Of a stretch of 64,000 nucleotides of DNA, positions 40,637 to 51,745 are shown one piece after another (position 1 is the stretch's first letter; each line of letters opens with the position of its first letter). The DNA comes from Sternotherus odoratus (lineage: Eukaryota; Chordata; Testudines; Kinosternidae). The notes beneath the pieces are model-generated. The model searched no databases and was not told the origin of the DNA. It worked only from the letters and a program-made list of their open reading frames with translations. The position numbers and the translations under genes are program-made. The stretch is from NCBI GenBank assembly GCA_032164245.1, contig JAVMKO010000178.1, positions 186,001-250,000 of the forward strand, given 5' to 3'.

Positions 40637-42930
40637 GAGAACCCAGGAGTCCGGTCTCCCCTCCCCTCCCGCAGAGAACCCAGGAGTCCGGGTCTCTCTC
40701 CCCCTCACAGAGAACCCAGGAGTCCGTGTCTCTCCCCCCCTCACAGAGAACCAGGAGTCCAGGTCTCCCCTCCCCCGCCAACCGAGAACCCAGGAGTCCG
40801 AGTCTCCCCCTCCCCCCCCCTGCAGAGAACCCAGGAGTCCGAGACTCCCTCCCACCCCCCTCCACAGAGAACTCAGGAGTCCGAGACTCCCATCCCCCCC
40901 CCCGCAGAGAACCCAGGAGTCCAGGTCTCCCATTATCCCCCCCCCCCCGCAGAGAACCCAGGAGTCCAAGTCTCCCCCCCCACCCGAGAACCCAGGAGTC
41001 CAAGTCTCCCCCCCCCACCCGAGAACCCAGGAGTGTGAGTCTTCCCTCCCCCCCCGCAGAGAACCCAGGAGTCCGGGTCTCCCATCCCTCCCCCCGCAGA
41101 GAACCCAGGAGTCCGGGTCTCCCATCCCCCCCCCCCGCAGAGAACCCAGGAGTCCGAGTCTCCCCTCCCCCCCCCCTGCAGAGAACCCAGGAGTCCGAGA
41201 CTCCCCCCCACCCCCCTCCACAGAGAACTCAGGAGTCCGAGACTCCCATCCCCCCCCCCCCCGCAGAGAACCCAGGAGTCCAGGTCTCCCATTATCCCCC
41301 CCCCCCCGCAGAGAACCCAGGAGTCCAAGTCTCCCCCCCCACCCGAGAACCCAGGAGTGTGAGTCTTCCCCCCCCACCCCCCGCAGAGAACCCAGGAGTC
41401 CGGGTCTCCCATCCCTCCCCCCCCCCCGCAGAGAACCCAGGAGTCCGGATCTCCCATCCCCCCCCCCCCCGCAGAGAACCCAGGAGTCCGGGTCTCCCCT
41501 CCCCCCCCCAGAGAACCCAGGAGTCCGGGTCTCCCCTCCCCCCCCCCAGAGAACTCAGGAGTCCGAGACTCCCATCCCCCCCGCAGAGAACCCAGGAGTC
41601 CAGGTCTCCCATTATCCCCCCCCCCCCCCCCGCAGAGAACCCAGGAGTCCGGGTCTCCCATCCCTCCCCCCCCCCCCCGCAGAGAACCCAGGAGTCCGGG
41701 TCTCCCCTCCCCCCCCCCCCCGCAGAGAACCCAGGAGTCCGGGTCTCCCCTCCCCCCCCCCAGAGAACCCAGGAGTCCGCGTCTCCCCTCCCCCCCCCCC
41801 CGCAGAGAACCCAGGAGTCCGGGTCTCCCCTCCCCCCCCCCCGCAGAGAACCCAGGAGTCCGGGTCTCCCCTCCCCCCCCCCCGTAGAGAACCCAGGAGT
41901 CCGGGTCTCCCCTCCCCCCCCCCCCCGTAGAGAACCCAGGAGTCCGGGTCTCCCCTCCCCCCCCCCCGCAGAGAACCCAGGAGTCCGGGTCTCCCCTCCC
42001 CCCCCCCCCGCAGAGAACCCAGGAGTCCGGGTCTCCCCTCCCCCCCCCCCAGAGAACCCAGGAGTCCGCGTCTCCCCTCCCCCCCCCCCCCCGCAGAGAA
42101 CCCAGGAGTCCGGGTCTCCCCTCCCCCCCCCCCGCAGAGAACCCAGGAGTCCGGGTCTCCCCTCCCCCCCCCCGCAGAGAACCCAGGAGTCCGGGTCTCC
42201 CCTCCCCCCCCCCGCAGAGAACCCAGGAGTCCGGGTCTCCCCTCCCCCCCCCCCCGCAGAGAACCCAGGAGTCCGGGTCTCCCCTCCCCCCCCCCCGCAG
42301 AGAACCCAGGAGTCCGGGTCTCCCCTCCCCCCCCCCCCCCGCAGAGAACCCAGGAGTCCCGGTCTCCCCTCCCCCCCCCGCAGAAAACCCAGGAGTCCGG
42401 GTCTCCCCTCCCCCCCCCCCCGCAGAGAACCCAGGAGTCCGGGTCTCCCCTCCCCCCCCCCGCAGAGAACCCAGGAGTCCGGGTCTCCCCTCCCCCCCCC
42501 CCCGCAGAGAACCCAGGAGTCCGGGTCTCCCCTCCCCCCCCCCCCGCAGAGAACCCAGGAGTCCGGGTCTCCCCTTCCCCCCCCCCCCGCAGAGAACCCA
42601 GGAGTCCGGGTCTCCCCTCCCCCCCCCCGCAGAGAACCCAGGAGTCCGGGTCTCCCCTTCCCCCCCCCCGCAGAGAACCCAGGAGTCCGGGTCTCCCCTC
42701 CCCCCCCCCCGCAGAGAACCCAGGGGTCCGAGTCTCCCCCCCGCAGAGAACCCAGGAGTCCGGGTCCCCCCGCAGAGAACCCAGGAGTCCGGGTCCCCCC
42801 GCAGAGAACCCAGGGGTCCGAGACTCCCCCCCCCCCCCGCAGAGAACCCAGGAGTCCGGGTCTCCCCTCCCCCCCCCGCAGAGAACCCAGGGGTCCGAGT
42901 CTCCCCCCCGCAGAGAACCCAGGGGTCCGG
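40637..42930 (+). repeat. 2.3-kb minisatellite 'gagaacccaggagtcc' + poly-C
   Basis: Roughly fifty tandem units of 35-50 bp: 'cgcagagaacccaggagtcc', 'gggtctcccctcc', then a C run of about 8-14. Units in the right half are almost identical, except for C-run length and occasional variants (ccggtctcc, ggggtcc). The 16-bp core 'gagaacccaggagtcc' is the reverse complement of the centre of the 75-bp MIR-head unit. The array ends about 80 bp before the RNF227 TATA box. Frames through it are artefacts. Confidence 0.97.
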
Positions 42931-43007
42931 GAAGGGGCGGGGTTTGGGCGCGGGCGGGCCTTGCCGCGCGCCCCGCCCCCTCAGCCAGGGGGCGTGGCCA
43001 GGCCGAC

Positions 43008-43014
43008 TATATAA
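43008..43014 (+). promoter_or_regulatory. RNF227 TATA box
   Basis: TATATAA lies 121 bp before the RNF227 ATG in a CpG-rich region with a CACCC/GC-box neighbourhood ('ggggcgtggcc'). The predicted start would be near 43035-43045, giving a 5' UTR of about 90 nt. It is the only good TATA box next to a gene in this window. Confidence 0.6.
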
Positions 43015-43128
43015 CCGCCGCCGGCCCGCGCGGGGAAGCCGTTAGGCGAGAGAACGAGTTCGAACGCGGGCGCGCGCGGGGCTCCCTTCCCCCCTCGGGT
43101 ACGGCGGCCGGCAGCGGACACGCGCGCC

Positions 43129-44504
43129 ATGGACGCGAACGCGGAGGCGGCCGACGCCGAGCTGGAGTGCGGCATCTGCTACCTGCCCTACGACCGCCGG
43201 GCGCGCGCCCCGCGCCGCCTCGGGCCCGCGCACGGCGCCTGGCGCCGCCCCGCCCCCTGCCGCCACGCGCTCTGCACCGCTTGCCTCTGCCGCCTGGCGC
43301 GCGACCAGGGCTGGGCGGCGGTCAGGTGCCCCTTCTGCCGCGCCCCCACCTCGCTGCGCCTGCGCGGTCGGGGCGGGGAGGCGGGGGCGAGGGGGCGGAG
43401 CCGCAGCGGCAGCTGCCGCCGCCTGGCCCTGCCCCCCGTCGACCGCGAGCTCTGGAAGCGGATTGGCCGGCGGGAAGGGGAGGAGGAGGGGGAGGAGGAG
43501 GTGCCCGGCGATGACGTGCCGGAGGAGGCGGGCCAATCGCGGCTGTGGCGGGCGCTGAAGAAGCTCCTGGGGGGAGGCGGCGGCCGCGGCGGCGCGCGGG
43601 AGCGGCAGCCAATCAACCGTGAGTATCTGGCCTCGCGCGCTCCCCCGCCCCCCCTTCTCAGCGGTTCGAGCGCGCGCTGCCTCCCCGAGGGGCGGGGCCG
43701 CGCGCGCCTGAGGAGGGCGCCCAGCCTTAGCCACTTCCATCCGGGTCCTTCCCACTCTGGCCAAGGGCGAGCTCTGAGGGAAGGGAGCCTGGCCTCATCT
43801 TGGCCATTGGGGGGGAGGGGTCAAGGGAATCACCCCTCAGCGCGCGTGCGCCCCCCCCAAGGGGGGGGAGGGGTGATGTGGGGGACCCCAAGTCACCCCC
43901 TCCCCCCTCAGCGTGCCCACCCTTGGGGGAGTGACGTCAGCTCACTGCCCCCCAGCAGGTGCCCCCTTGTCCCTAGGTGGAGGGGATGATGTCACCACTC
44001 CCCCCCCCTGTGTGATGTCACCACTCCCCCCCCTGTGTGATGTCACCACTCCCCCCCCCTGCGTGATGTCATCGCTTATTGTGGGGGGTGACGTCTCCCC
44101 CGGTCATTGGGAGAGTAGAGTCTAGTGACTAGAGTGGGGCTGGGGGAGCAGGCTGGGCCCCAGGACTCCTGGGTTCCATCCCTACTTTTGGAAGGGAAGT
44201 GGGGGCTACTGGGTTAGAGGGGGGGGTTATCCCGAGAGGCACGTGGGGCAGGAGGTGGGGCATCCTCGCTACCCGTCCCTCCCTTCTTCTCCGTTCCCCC
44301 CTCCCTAACACGGGGACAGAAAATCCTCGAGCGGAGACGTTTCACTGGTAAATATTTGCCAGGCCGGGTTGCGTGGGCCGGGGTGATGTTCTCGCTTGTG
44401 TAGTTGTGTGTTTTCTTGCACTCACGGCTCTGTGACATTCTCCCGCAGCCTACTACGTTCCAGAGATGAAGGACCTCGCCCTCATGACCTGCTACATCAT
44501 GTGA
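43129..44504 (+). CDS. RNF227: RNF227, small RING-finger protein (2 coding exons)
   Basis: Coding exons 43129-43618 and 44449-44504 join in phase 1 at GT-AG sites and give 181 aa (human about 190). A C3HC4 RING lies at the N-terminus: C14 and C17 in CGIC, C44 and H46 in PCRH, C49 and C52 in LCTAC, C67 and C70 in RCPFC. A long basic Arg/Pro-rich loop (RRARAPRRLGPAHGAWRR) separates the first two zinc ligands from the third. After the RING comes an acidic stretch, EGEEEGEEEVPGDD, and a tail ending DLALMTCYIM. The family is presumed to have E3 ubiquitin ligase activity; the substrate is unknown. No transmembrane segment is seen, unlike the related RNF152/RNF183/RNF186. The position after KCNAB3 on the same strand matches human 17p13.1. 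Confidence 0.9.
43985..44075 (+). repeat. Short tandem repeat in the RNF227 intron
   Basis: Three to four copies of a 26-28-bp unit 'gatgtcaccactcccccccc' plus 'tgtgt'. The rest of the intron is GC-rich and has one MIR-head unit at 44105-44220. Confidence 0.8.
44105..44220 (+). repeat. Single MIR-head unit, less degraded head
   Basis: 'agtctagtgactagagtggg' then 'ccccaggactcctgggttcc' and 'atccctacttttgg': closer to a MIR head than the tandem units, with 'gggttccatccc' resembling a decayed B box. Confidence 0.65.
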
Positions 44505-45510
44505 GGCTCCAAGGGCTAGCCACAAGAGCTGGGGCTGGCTACTGCGTCAAAAGGCTTTGAAGACTCTTGGGAGAAACCAGCTCTCCCCTCCCGGCACTGC
44601 TGGGTGTGTTTCCCCTCCAGGCAGAAAGTTGCTGACAAACTGCCTGATCTCATTAGACTCCATCAGCTTTATGGGACTCGACCATAGCACTGGAGAGAGT
44701 CTTCCTCATTCTCATTAACCTGCGGAGAGAGATTCGCGAGGCGCCGGGGATTGGCGTGATCACCTGCGGCCTTGACCACTCACGGCTCATCTCTGTTGCA
44801 GACAGGGAGACTTGACGGGGGCTGTCGGGTCGAATCAGCAGCGGATAGGCAGAGGCGTCCCTTTCTGGAGATCTCTGACCAACTGTCCCCATCAGGCCGG
44901 GTGGCGGATCAGTTTGGAGGCTGGCATCCCAACAGCGAGCCTGGTCGTGACATCTGCAGCCCCTGAAATGCTTACGTGCCAGGCTCTTCCAGTCTTCACT
45001 TCTCTCTGCCGTGTAAAATGCCAGCAAAGCCGCTGACCTGCCTACCAGCAGATACTGTAAATATCTCTGGTGGAAAATCCCATACGGGCAAAATCTGAGC
45101 CTTGAGGATTCAGACAACAACTCTGTGTGCTAATGAACTCGTTAAAAATACGGCTCAAACCCGTGACCTCTTTGCGAATCCCCCTGTTGCTGTGGCAGTG
45201 TTGCCAAATTATCTGCCAACCCTTATCCTTTACCATTGCGCAAGTTATTCTGATCTGCAGACAGAATTCCTGTCGGGCCCCAGAACCGGAGTGCTACATG
45301 TGACTATATTGCATGAGGTGAAGGTTTCAGACGTCCCCGGGCATCTCTCGCCAAAGAGTCTGCCTGGCTTGGTGCCTCCTGCTATTGTAGCATTTCTGTG
45401 AAATGGGTTTAAAGATTGAATGGTTTGAAATAGGGAATGTCTGTGTCTTTAATATTTGACTATTGTAACTTATTTAATTTTAATAAAACCTGAGATGTCA
45501 ATGCTTTAGA
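44505..45510 (+). other. RNF227: RNF227 3' UTR with poly(A) signal
   Basis: AATAAA at 45482-45487 is followed by a T/G-bearing stretch, giving a 3' UTR of about 1 kb. Base composition falls from very GC-rich to AT-rich across it, marking the right edge of the gene island. The end of transcription is predicted, not shown. Confidence 0.6.
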
Positions 45511-45632
45511 TTGCCCTGATCTCCTTTCCAGTAGGGAGGTGGTGCCTAGGAACAGTATCATCTGTAAACCCATTGCTGTTACTTGGGAGGGTGGTCCGAC
45601 AATCAGGACAGGGAGTCAGGAGTGGCTTAGGG

Positions 45633-45879
45633 CAGCGTTCTTCAAAAGATTTCTCGCCGTGGCCGCCTTCCGTGGTCCGTTGTCCACTCACGTCCCCCCC
45701 CCCCCGGGTATGTCCACCGAAATGCCACCAAATTGAAAGCTTCCACTTCCTGTGGCAGCATTTTGGCAGGACAAAAATAGACCGCTGGTCTATTTGGCGG
45801 TCTCCCGGGTGGGATTGGCGGCGGCACCGGGGTCTCACACCCGCCCGGGGGTGCGCGCACCCCACTTTGAAGACCACTG
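45633..45879. mobile_element. hAT-type MITE
   Basis: The inverted ends CAGCGTTCTTCAAA and TTTGAAGACCACTG are flanked by a perfect 8-bp duplication GCTTAGGG (45625-45632 and 45880-45887). At 247 bp it encodes nothing. Confidence 0.9.
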
Positions 45880-45889
45880 GCTTAGGGAA

Positions 45890-47480
45890 TGGTCTCCAGT
45901 GCTGAGAGCAGGAGGGGTTATCTTTTAAGACCTGTTGCAGACTCAGGGTCCTGCCTTAACCCGAATAGTTCATAACCTCAAATGTGAAGGGTGCTGTCCT
46001 TGGTCTGTGGCATATCTCTGCCACTAGCCCCTGGCAAAATAACCTCCTAGAAGAGTCATTCTAGTTACCTGGTATGGCCTGCTCCTATTTCTGTGTAGTT
46101 TTAAGACAGTGTGCAACGTCTCTCCCCTCTGTAGACCCAACACTTTTATCTAGATGGCTCAGAAACTGTCTCTGCCTTTGGTCTTTCTTCCCCACTCCGT
46201 GAGCCCATCTGATTATTCTCTGCACTCGTGTTCTGCCGATGTGCTTCAATTTTATCACCTGCTCAGGAGTTCAGGTTTTAATTTCCTACCACCGACCGCT
46301 CTTTAAAAGGGGCCCTTTAAGCCCCACTTGGATTTGGCTGCACCATTCCCTGAGATTAGGGCCACGTGTGGGAACTACCTGTCTGCCTGGCCTAGGGGAG
46401 AGAGGATATGACTAAGACTTTGGTGACTAACAATTCTCATTAAGCACAGCTGTTTATGATGCAAAATGTAATAGATTCTAAACCCACTTATCATCTAGTC
46501 TGATCTGCATAACACAGGCAAGAGAACTTCCCTGAATTATCTCCTGTTTAAACTAGAGTAGATCTCTTCAAAAACAATCCAATCTCGATTGAATCGTGAT
46601 CAGCAGGGATCTCCTCCAGAAGGAAACTTGATCCGTGGCAACCAAGGGTACCCCACTTCAAGACAGGGTTGTAAAGACAACCCGGATTAATGTCAGGACT
46701 AGAATTGTGCAAATAAGTGCTCATTTTGTTTGCTGGCTATTCTAAAAAAAAAATGTGTGGGGGTGTTATTTTGGGTCAGAACAAGAATTTTTGGAACTCT
46801 AGTGAACTGAACAGTGGAGGAAAAAAAGTCACGTCACAGAAAATGTCGATTTTAACCCAAAACGCAACTCTGATTATTTTTATTTTTTTTGATGTAGCAA
46901 TTCAAACTTCAAGTAATCTCAACCTTCCTTTTCTTCTTTGCCAAAAATTTCAGCCTACTCTTGTAGTGATGGTTTGGCATCTACACTCACTAGTCCTGCA
47001 TGAACCAGGGCTAACCCCGTTTAAGTTTACCCCCTTCCTATCAGCAGCTCTGTTGACTGGTACTTACTCTGATCTTAAAATGATCATCTGGCATGTGACT
47101 TTCAGATCTCAGAAGTCATTGCCTCACTCGCCTATACCCTCCCAGACCTGTTCTTCTCCTTTGTCACCTAGGATGTGACACTGAGTTTGTTGGTGGCGGA
47201 AAATGAGGGACACAACCAGGCAGATTGGAACATGGCCAGTCCCTGGAGACCCAGGATCTAGCAGCTAATGGGCCTCCGTGGCTCCTAATTGACTGTGGTT
47301 GCTTGTGCTTTGTGCCTGACAGGAAACAAACCTAGAGTAAAAATAAACAGAGGTGGGTGGACTTTCCTTTTTTTTCCCCAAGAACGACCCAGTTTGCGGA
47401 GTTTGTGAAGTGGATTTTTTCCATCTGTGCCCTTCTCCAAAGAAGTGGGTTTAAGGCCACAAGGGGCTGTCAGATCATCT
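45890..47480. other. AT-rich spacer with a CR1 fragment
   Basis: A minus-strand CR1 fragment lies at about 46485-46600 ('catctagtctgatctgcat', 'caatctcgattgaat'). Otherwise nothing recognisable. A 153-codon frame at 46717-47178 has no known motif and AT-rich composition. CHD3, expected here by synteny with mammals, is not seen. Confidence 0.45.
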
Positions 47481-47484
47481 TGTC

Positions 47485-47596
47485 CAGTGGTTCTCAAACT
47501 TTTTGTAGTGGTGACCCCTTTCCCAGGGCTCGCGACCCCCACAGAACTGTCTTGTGACCCTCAGAGGGGTCCCAACCCCCACTTTGAGAACCAATG
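47485..47596. mobile_element. hAT (Charlie-like) MITE
   Basis: The ends CAGTGGTTCTCAAACTTT and CTTTGAGAACCAATG are inverted repeats of a widespread hAT MITE type. The 8-bp flanks ATCTTGTC and ATCTGACC match at 5 positions, so it is an old insertion. Confidence 0.75.
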
Positions 47597-47793
47597 ATCT
47601 GACCTGGCTAGTCTGTCACCCAAATTCTGTTATGTTGAGCCCAATCTCAGTTAGACCTCAGGATGCTAAACTGTCAGAGAACGGGAGAGAGCCAGGTGCC
47701 AAGCCTGGGGGAATTGACTAGGTGATCCATGCTGCAGAGGAAGGTGAATCCACCCCCAGCCTCACCCGGGGGTGCCCAGGGTCCCTGCCTATT

Positions 47794-47847
47794 TCATCTG
47801 GCTTCCTAGGGAGCGGTTCCAGACCATCGCCCGGGCGCTCCATGACA
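47794..47847 (+). repeat. LTR 3'-end fragment
   Basis: 'tctggcttcctagggagcgg' through 'gcccgggcgctccatgaca' matches the last 54 bp of the LTR at 2248. The preceding sequence does not align clearly. Confidence 0.8.
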
Positions 47848-47944
47848 GATGCTAAACAAGAGTAGCATGAGGAGAAGCAAAGAGGTTATTTGACCTCCGT
47901 ATTTGGCATGGGTGTCACTTCTGCTGGAATGCTGAGTTCACACT

Positions 47945-49375
47945 AAAGGAAGGATGTTGATAAGTTGGAGAAGGTTCAGAGAAGAGCCGTGAGAATGATT
48001 ACAGGATTCGGAAACTTGCCTTTGCGTGAGAGGGTCAAGGAGCTCAATCTAAATAATTTAAGAAAGAGAAGGACCAGGCCTGACTTGATCACAGTCTGTA
48101 AGTTTGTAATGGGGAACCAATATTTAATAATGGGTTCTTCAATCTAATAGTGAAAGGTAGAACAACATATTCCTGTGGCTGGAAATTGAAGCTAGACACA
48201 TTCAGACTGGAAATCTATATATATAAAAGTCAACTGGTGTATGCGTGCGTGTATGTACGTGCACTTACTCCTTCCACACCGTTTGAGCTAGAGACTTGAA
48301 ATTTGATACAGTTAGAGGTCTTAGGGTCCTAATCAGGGTAAGAGTTGAAAATTTTTCAAATCTCACCTCTGATGACCCCCAGGGGTGAAATTCTTTAAAG
48401 GCCAATCACATCAGCTGGGCAGCTGCTGTTCTCTGTGACATAGTTATGATGTCATAATACCCCCTCCAACGGACCCCGCACTCGCTCAGCTCTCTGCCCC
48501 CTCCCCCCTCCAACGGACCCCGCACTCGCTCAGCTCTCTGCCCCCTCCCCCCTCCAACGGACCCCGCACTTGCTCAGCTCTCTGCCCCCTCCCCACCTCC
48601 GACAGACCCGAGTTGGGTTTGGTCGGAGGGTAAGTGAGGTAGGGGTGTCGGGTTTGGTCGGGGGGGGTGAGGTGGGGGTGTCTGGTTTGGTCGGGGGGTA
48701 AGTGAGCCGGCGGTGTAGAGTTTCGTCCTGGTGGTGGGAAGGTGTCTGGGTGGGTGAGGGGTGGGTGTTGGGGTTGGTCAGGGGGTGTTGGGTTTGGTGG
48801 GGGGGTAAGGTGGGGGTGTTGGGTTTGGTTGGGGGGGTGAGGAGGGGGTGTTGGGTTTGGTTGGGGGGGTGAGGAGGGAGGTTGGGGTTGGTCGAGGGGT
48901 AAGTGAGGTGTGGGTGTCGGGTTTGTTTGTGGTGGTAGGTAGGGGTGTCGGGTTTGGTTGGGGGGGAAAGTGAGGTGGGTGTGTCAGGTTTGGTCTACGG
49001 GGGGTGAGGTGTGGGTGTTGGTCAGGGGGTGTTGGTAGGGGGAGACGTGGGGGTGTTGGGTTTGGGTGGGGGGGTGAAAATGTGAGTCGGGGTTGGTCGA
49101 GGGGTAAGTGAGGTGGGGGTGTCGGGTTTGGTCGGGGGGATTAGGTGGGGGTGTCAGGTTTGCTCTCTGCCCCTTCCCCCCTCCAACAGACCCCGCACTC
49201 GCTCAGCTCTCTGGCCCCTCCCCACCTCCGACGGACCCGAGCAACGCCGGGTATTTTTGCTAGTAAGGCATAAAATTTTAACAGAGCCGTTAACCATAGG
49301 AGCAATTTACCAGGGGCCATGGTGGATTTTGCTCACTGACCATTTTTTAAATCAAGATTCAGTGTTCTAACTTCC
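47945..49375 (+). mobile_element. CR1 LINE 3' part, split by a Helitron
   Basis: The frame at 47965 reads MEKVQRRAVRMITGFGNLPL, RERVKELNLNNL and RPDLITVCKF, the C-terminal end of CR1 reverse transcriptase ORF2. The 3' UTR block 'gaagctagacacattcagac' runs to 48213, and the expected continuation 'taaggcataaaattttaaca' resumes at 49264 after the Helitron. Confidence 0.85.
48214..49263 (+). mobile_element. Non-autonomous Helitron carrying a minisatellite
   Basis: The element starts TCTATATATATAAAAGTC and ends 'cgccgggtatttttgCTAG'. It lies between A and T of the split CR1 sequence with no duplication: the Helitron signature (5' TC, 3' CTRR, A|T target). The interior has 'ccgtttgagctagagacttg' near the left and direct repeats of 'ggaccccgcactcgctcagc' on both sides of a G-rich minisatellite (about 48600-49165; units with 'gtgtcgggtttggtc'). 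No Rep/helicase is encoded. Confidence 0.9.
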
Positions 49376-49439
49376 ACTGAAATCAGCGGTGAGTTAGGAA
49401 CTTAAATCCCTTTGAGGAGCTGAGCCTACATTTCACTGA

Positions 49440-51547
49440 CTTTCAACGAGACTTAGGTTCCTAAAAAGTCACTTCTAACACGTTCAAAAGTGCCTTGTGT
49501 TCAGAAGCTTGGCCAGCTGCTCCCCGGTTGAGAGAGAGGTGTCAGAAGGATGGGAGTTGAGCAGAAAGAACAGCCTCAGTGAAGCTATTAAAATCCACCC
49601 GTGCGGCGCTGTGTGACAGGCATTAAAGAGGTGCGTGCCTAAAAGAGCCGCGTAACTAGGTCAGATGTGGTTGGATTTCAGCTCTCCGAGGCTAAGCAGA
49701 GGGAAAGGGAGCTACAATAATTCCATCGCTCGGGTCCCTTGTCGGCCTAACCTGGACGCATAGATTATAACATCAGGAGGGACCATTGTAGTCCGATCTT
49801 GGATAACACGCTGGCTAGGAAGCCCCCAGCCCAGCTTCTAGCCTATATTTATTTCGGTTTTGGATTTTAAAATCGCCAAGATGCCTTTCTGATGCACCAT
49901 CTCCTTCATCATATCATTAAATTAAATCAGAGCGGCGTTAAAATCATTGCCTCACAGGATCGCGGCTGGCCAGCGGCCTACCCCTTCCTCTAGCAGGAAG
50001 CCGTCTCCAGAGATCCTGCCTAACAACGGTCTTTTTGCGGCGTGCTTAGATAGTCGCGTTATTTGGGCTATTTCAGATCGTCTCGGGCGGCCTCCCAAGC
50101 AGGAATAAATAAGTGAGCACAAGCAGGCTGTGTGTTAAAGAGCGTGAAGGATATTTCAAAGGGAGAGAAATGACATATTTAACAAACTTCTCCCAGCTCC
50201 CTAGTGTCTAAGAATAGCTAGCTGTGCCCGCTCCTACCCCTTTCATCAGGGGCTGTCGGGAGCCTGGCATGTAGTTCTGCCTGTAGCACAGGGCCAGAAG
50301 TGGAAGGTATTCTGGTAAGGGTCTTCTTTATGCCCTCTTTCCATCAACACAGCTATTCCTAGCTCTTGCTATCTCTCCGTAGCCTTTCGGCCCAAATTTT
50401 CACATCTAAAGGTAGACCCTCAAATCCATATTTAGGCCCTCTATGCAGAAGTCTATGGAAGCTTCCGGCCTCTGAACATCAGACCGGTTGTCTGTGTGGC
50501 TAATTGTGCCCTTGAGTGCCACGTTTCAGCCACCCAAAATGTTGACCTTTTGCCTCGGTTTCAGATTTCCCCATCTTTAATATGGGGGTACCTGGGAGTA
50601 GCAGTGCAAGAGTTAGTTAGGAAAGCATAGGCTATGCCATACTGGATCTAGACTAGATTCTTGTCCTCTCAGATTCTTGTGAGGAAGGTGGAAGAACCCC
50701 ACTGTAGCTAGAAGCGAGCTAATCTGTGTTCCCTCACATCCCCTTCTGATCCCTTTAGGAAGAGACTGGTTTAAACCTGGAAGCATGAGGCGTAAGCTCT
50801 CTTACTATCGTGAATGCTACTCAACTTTGGAACTCTGGATATTCTTATCTACATGAATGTCCAATCCTTTCTTGAATTGTGCTGGTTCTTGGCTCGGTTA
50901 GTACCTGAATCGAGTTTTCAGGGAGTTTAGTACTAAAGTTTTAGATGGGCGGAGCAGCCCTGAGTGTAATTGATGCAGGAGTTTGCAGGAAGCCTGAGCT
51001 AGTTGCTCTGAGGTGGGGGAACTTTCCCATTCAGATCAATTACCCCTAGAGTTTGGGGATACTTACAATTTTGGGTAGAAACTACAACACTCTGGGGTTT
51101 TTTTTCCCCATGGTTTCTGGGAAAACCATAAGAGCCAGTGAGAAATGTTTCCACATACTGTTTCTTCGTTGGAAAATGTCAAAACAAAAATGTTGTGGGA
51201 AAGGGCTCAGTTTGGACACATTTCGTGACGTGAAACATTTTTGAAACCCTCGTAATGTTTCAAAACCAAAAATTGTGTGTGTGCCATTTGAAATTATTTT
51301 TTTTTATTTTGAAATATTTAGCAAATTAGAAAACAAACATGTAAAACCCCCCAACGTGGTTGGAATCAATATGAAACATTTGAAAATGACTGACACAAAA
51401 TGTTTTGACCTGAACTAAATTTTTTTGTGCGATGGGGCGTGATTTTCAGTGGGTGAAAACATTCAAATTTTGGTGTTTTCCTCCTGATTTGGGACTGGAA
51501 AAATTTCCAAACTCTCCCAGATGTTCACAGGGCAAAAAACCAAAACA
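49440..51547. other. Gene-poor AT-rich sequence
   Basis: A minus-strand CR1-like fragment lies at about 49755-50060 ('catcaggagggaccattgta'). The stretch 51050-51500 is AT-rich with recurring 'aaaacatttt' wording, like an old unclassified repeat that also occurs near 46.75-46.9 kb and 62.2-62.5 kb. No open frame exceeds 65 codons. Confidence 0.45.
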
Positions 51548-51552
51548 TTTCC

Positions 51553-51740
51553 TGTGACAAAGTGGGAGTACTGTGTGTGTGTGCCTCAGTTTCCCCTATG
51601 CCCCCACTTGGGGGTCAGGTTACAGCTTCACCTTGGCTTTGCTTTGCATCAGCTACACATTCCTTTCCCTCCACATAGACGCTCCAAAAATGCATAGGGG
51701 AAACTGAGGCACACACACACAGTACTCCCACTTCGTCACA
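51553..51740. mobile_element. Palindromic LTR-end derivative with its own target duplication
   Basis: Starts TGTGACAAAGTGGGAG and ends CTCCCACTTCGTCACA: two opposed copies of the 5' end of the LTR family at 2248. Each carries 'gcctcagtttcccctatgc' or its complement. The second arm is longer and includes 'gctttgcatcagctacacat'. It is bounded by TTTCC (51548-51552 and 51741-51745), a 5-bp duplication of the size used by the parent LTR. It could form a hairpin of about 50 bp stem. Confidence 0.85.
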
Positions 51741-51745
51741 TTTCC

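Noticed and set aside
40637..42930. CRISPR-like regular array
   Set aside because: Spacers are poly-C slippage tracts, not unique sequences, and the genome is a vertebrate.
40498..43014. 838-codon Pro/Arg-rich frame before RNF227
   Set aside because: It is the translation of the 'gagaacccaggagtcc' minisatellite; variable C runs shift the frame between units and opposing minus frames are equally open.
43129..43989. RNF227 as a single-exon 286-codon gene
   Set aside because: Reading past 43618 leaves the conserved region; a good donor there and an acceptor at 44449 join in phase to a plausible conserved tail DLALMTCYIM.
45890..47480. CHD3 exons expected by synteny
   Set aside because: No chromodomain, PHD or helicase motif was found on either strand; only CR1 and AT-rich sequence.
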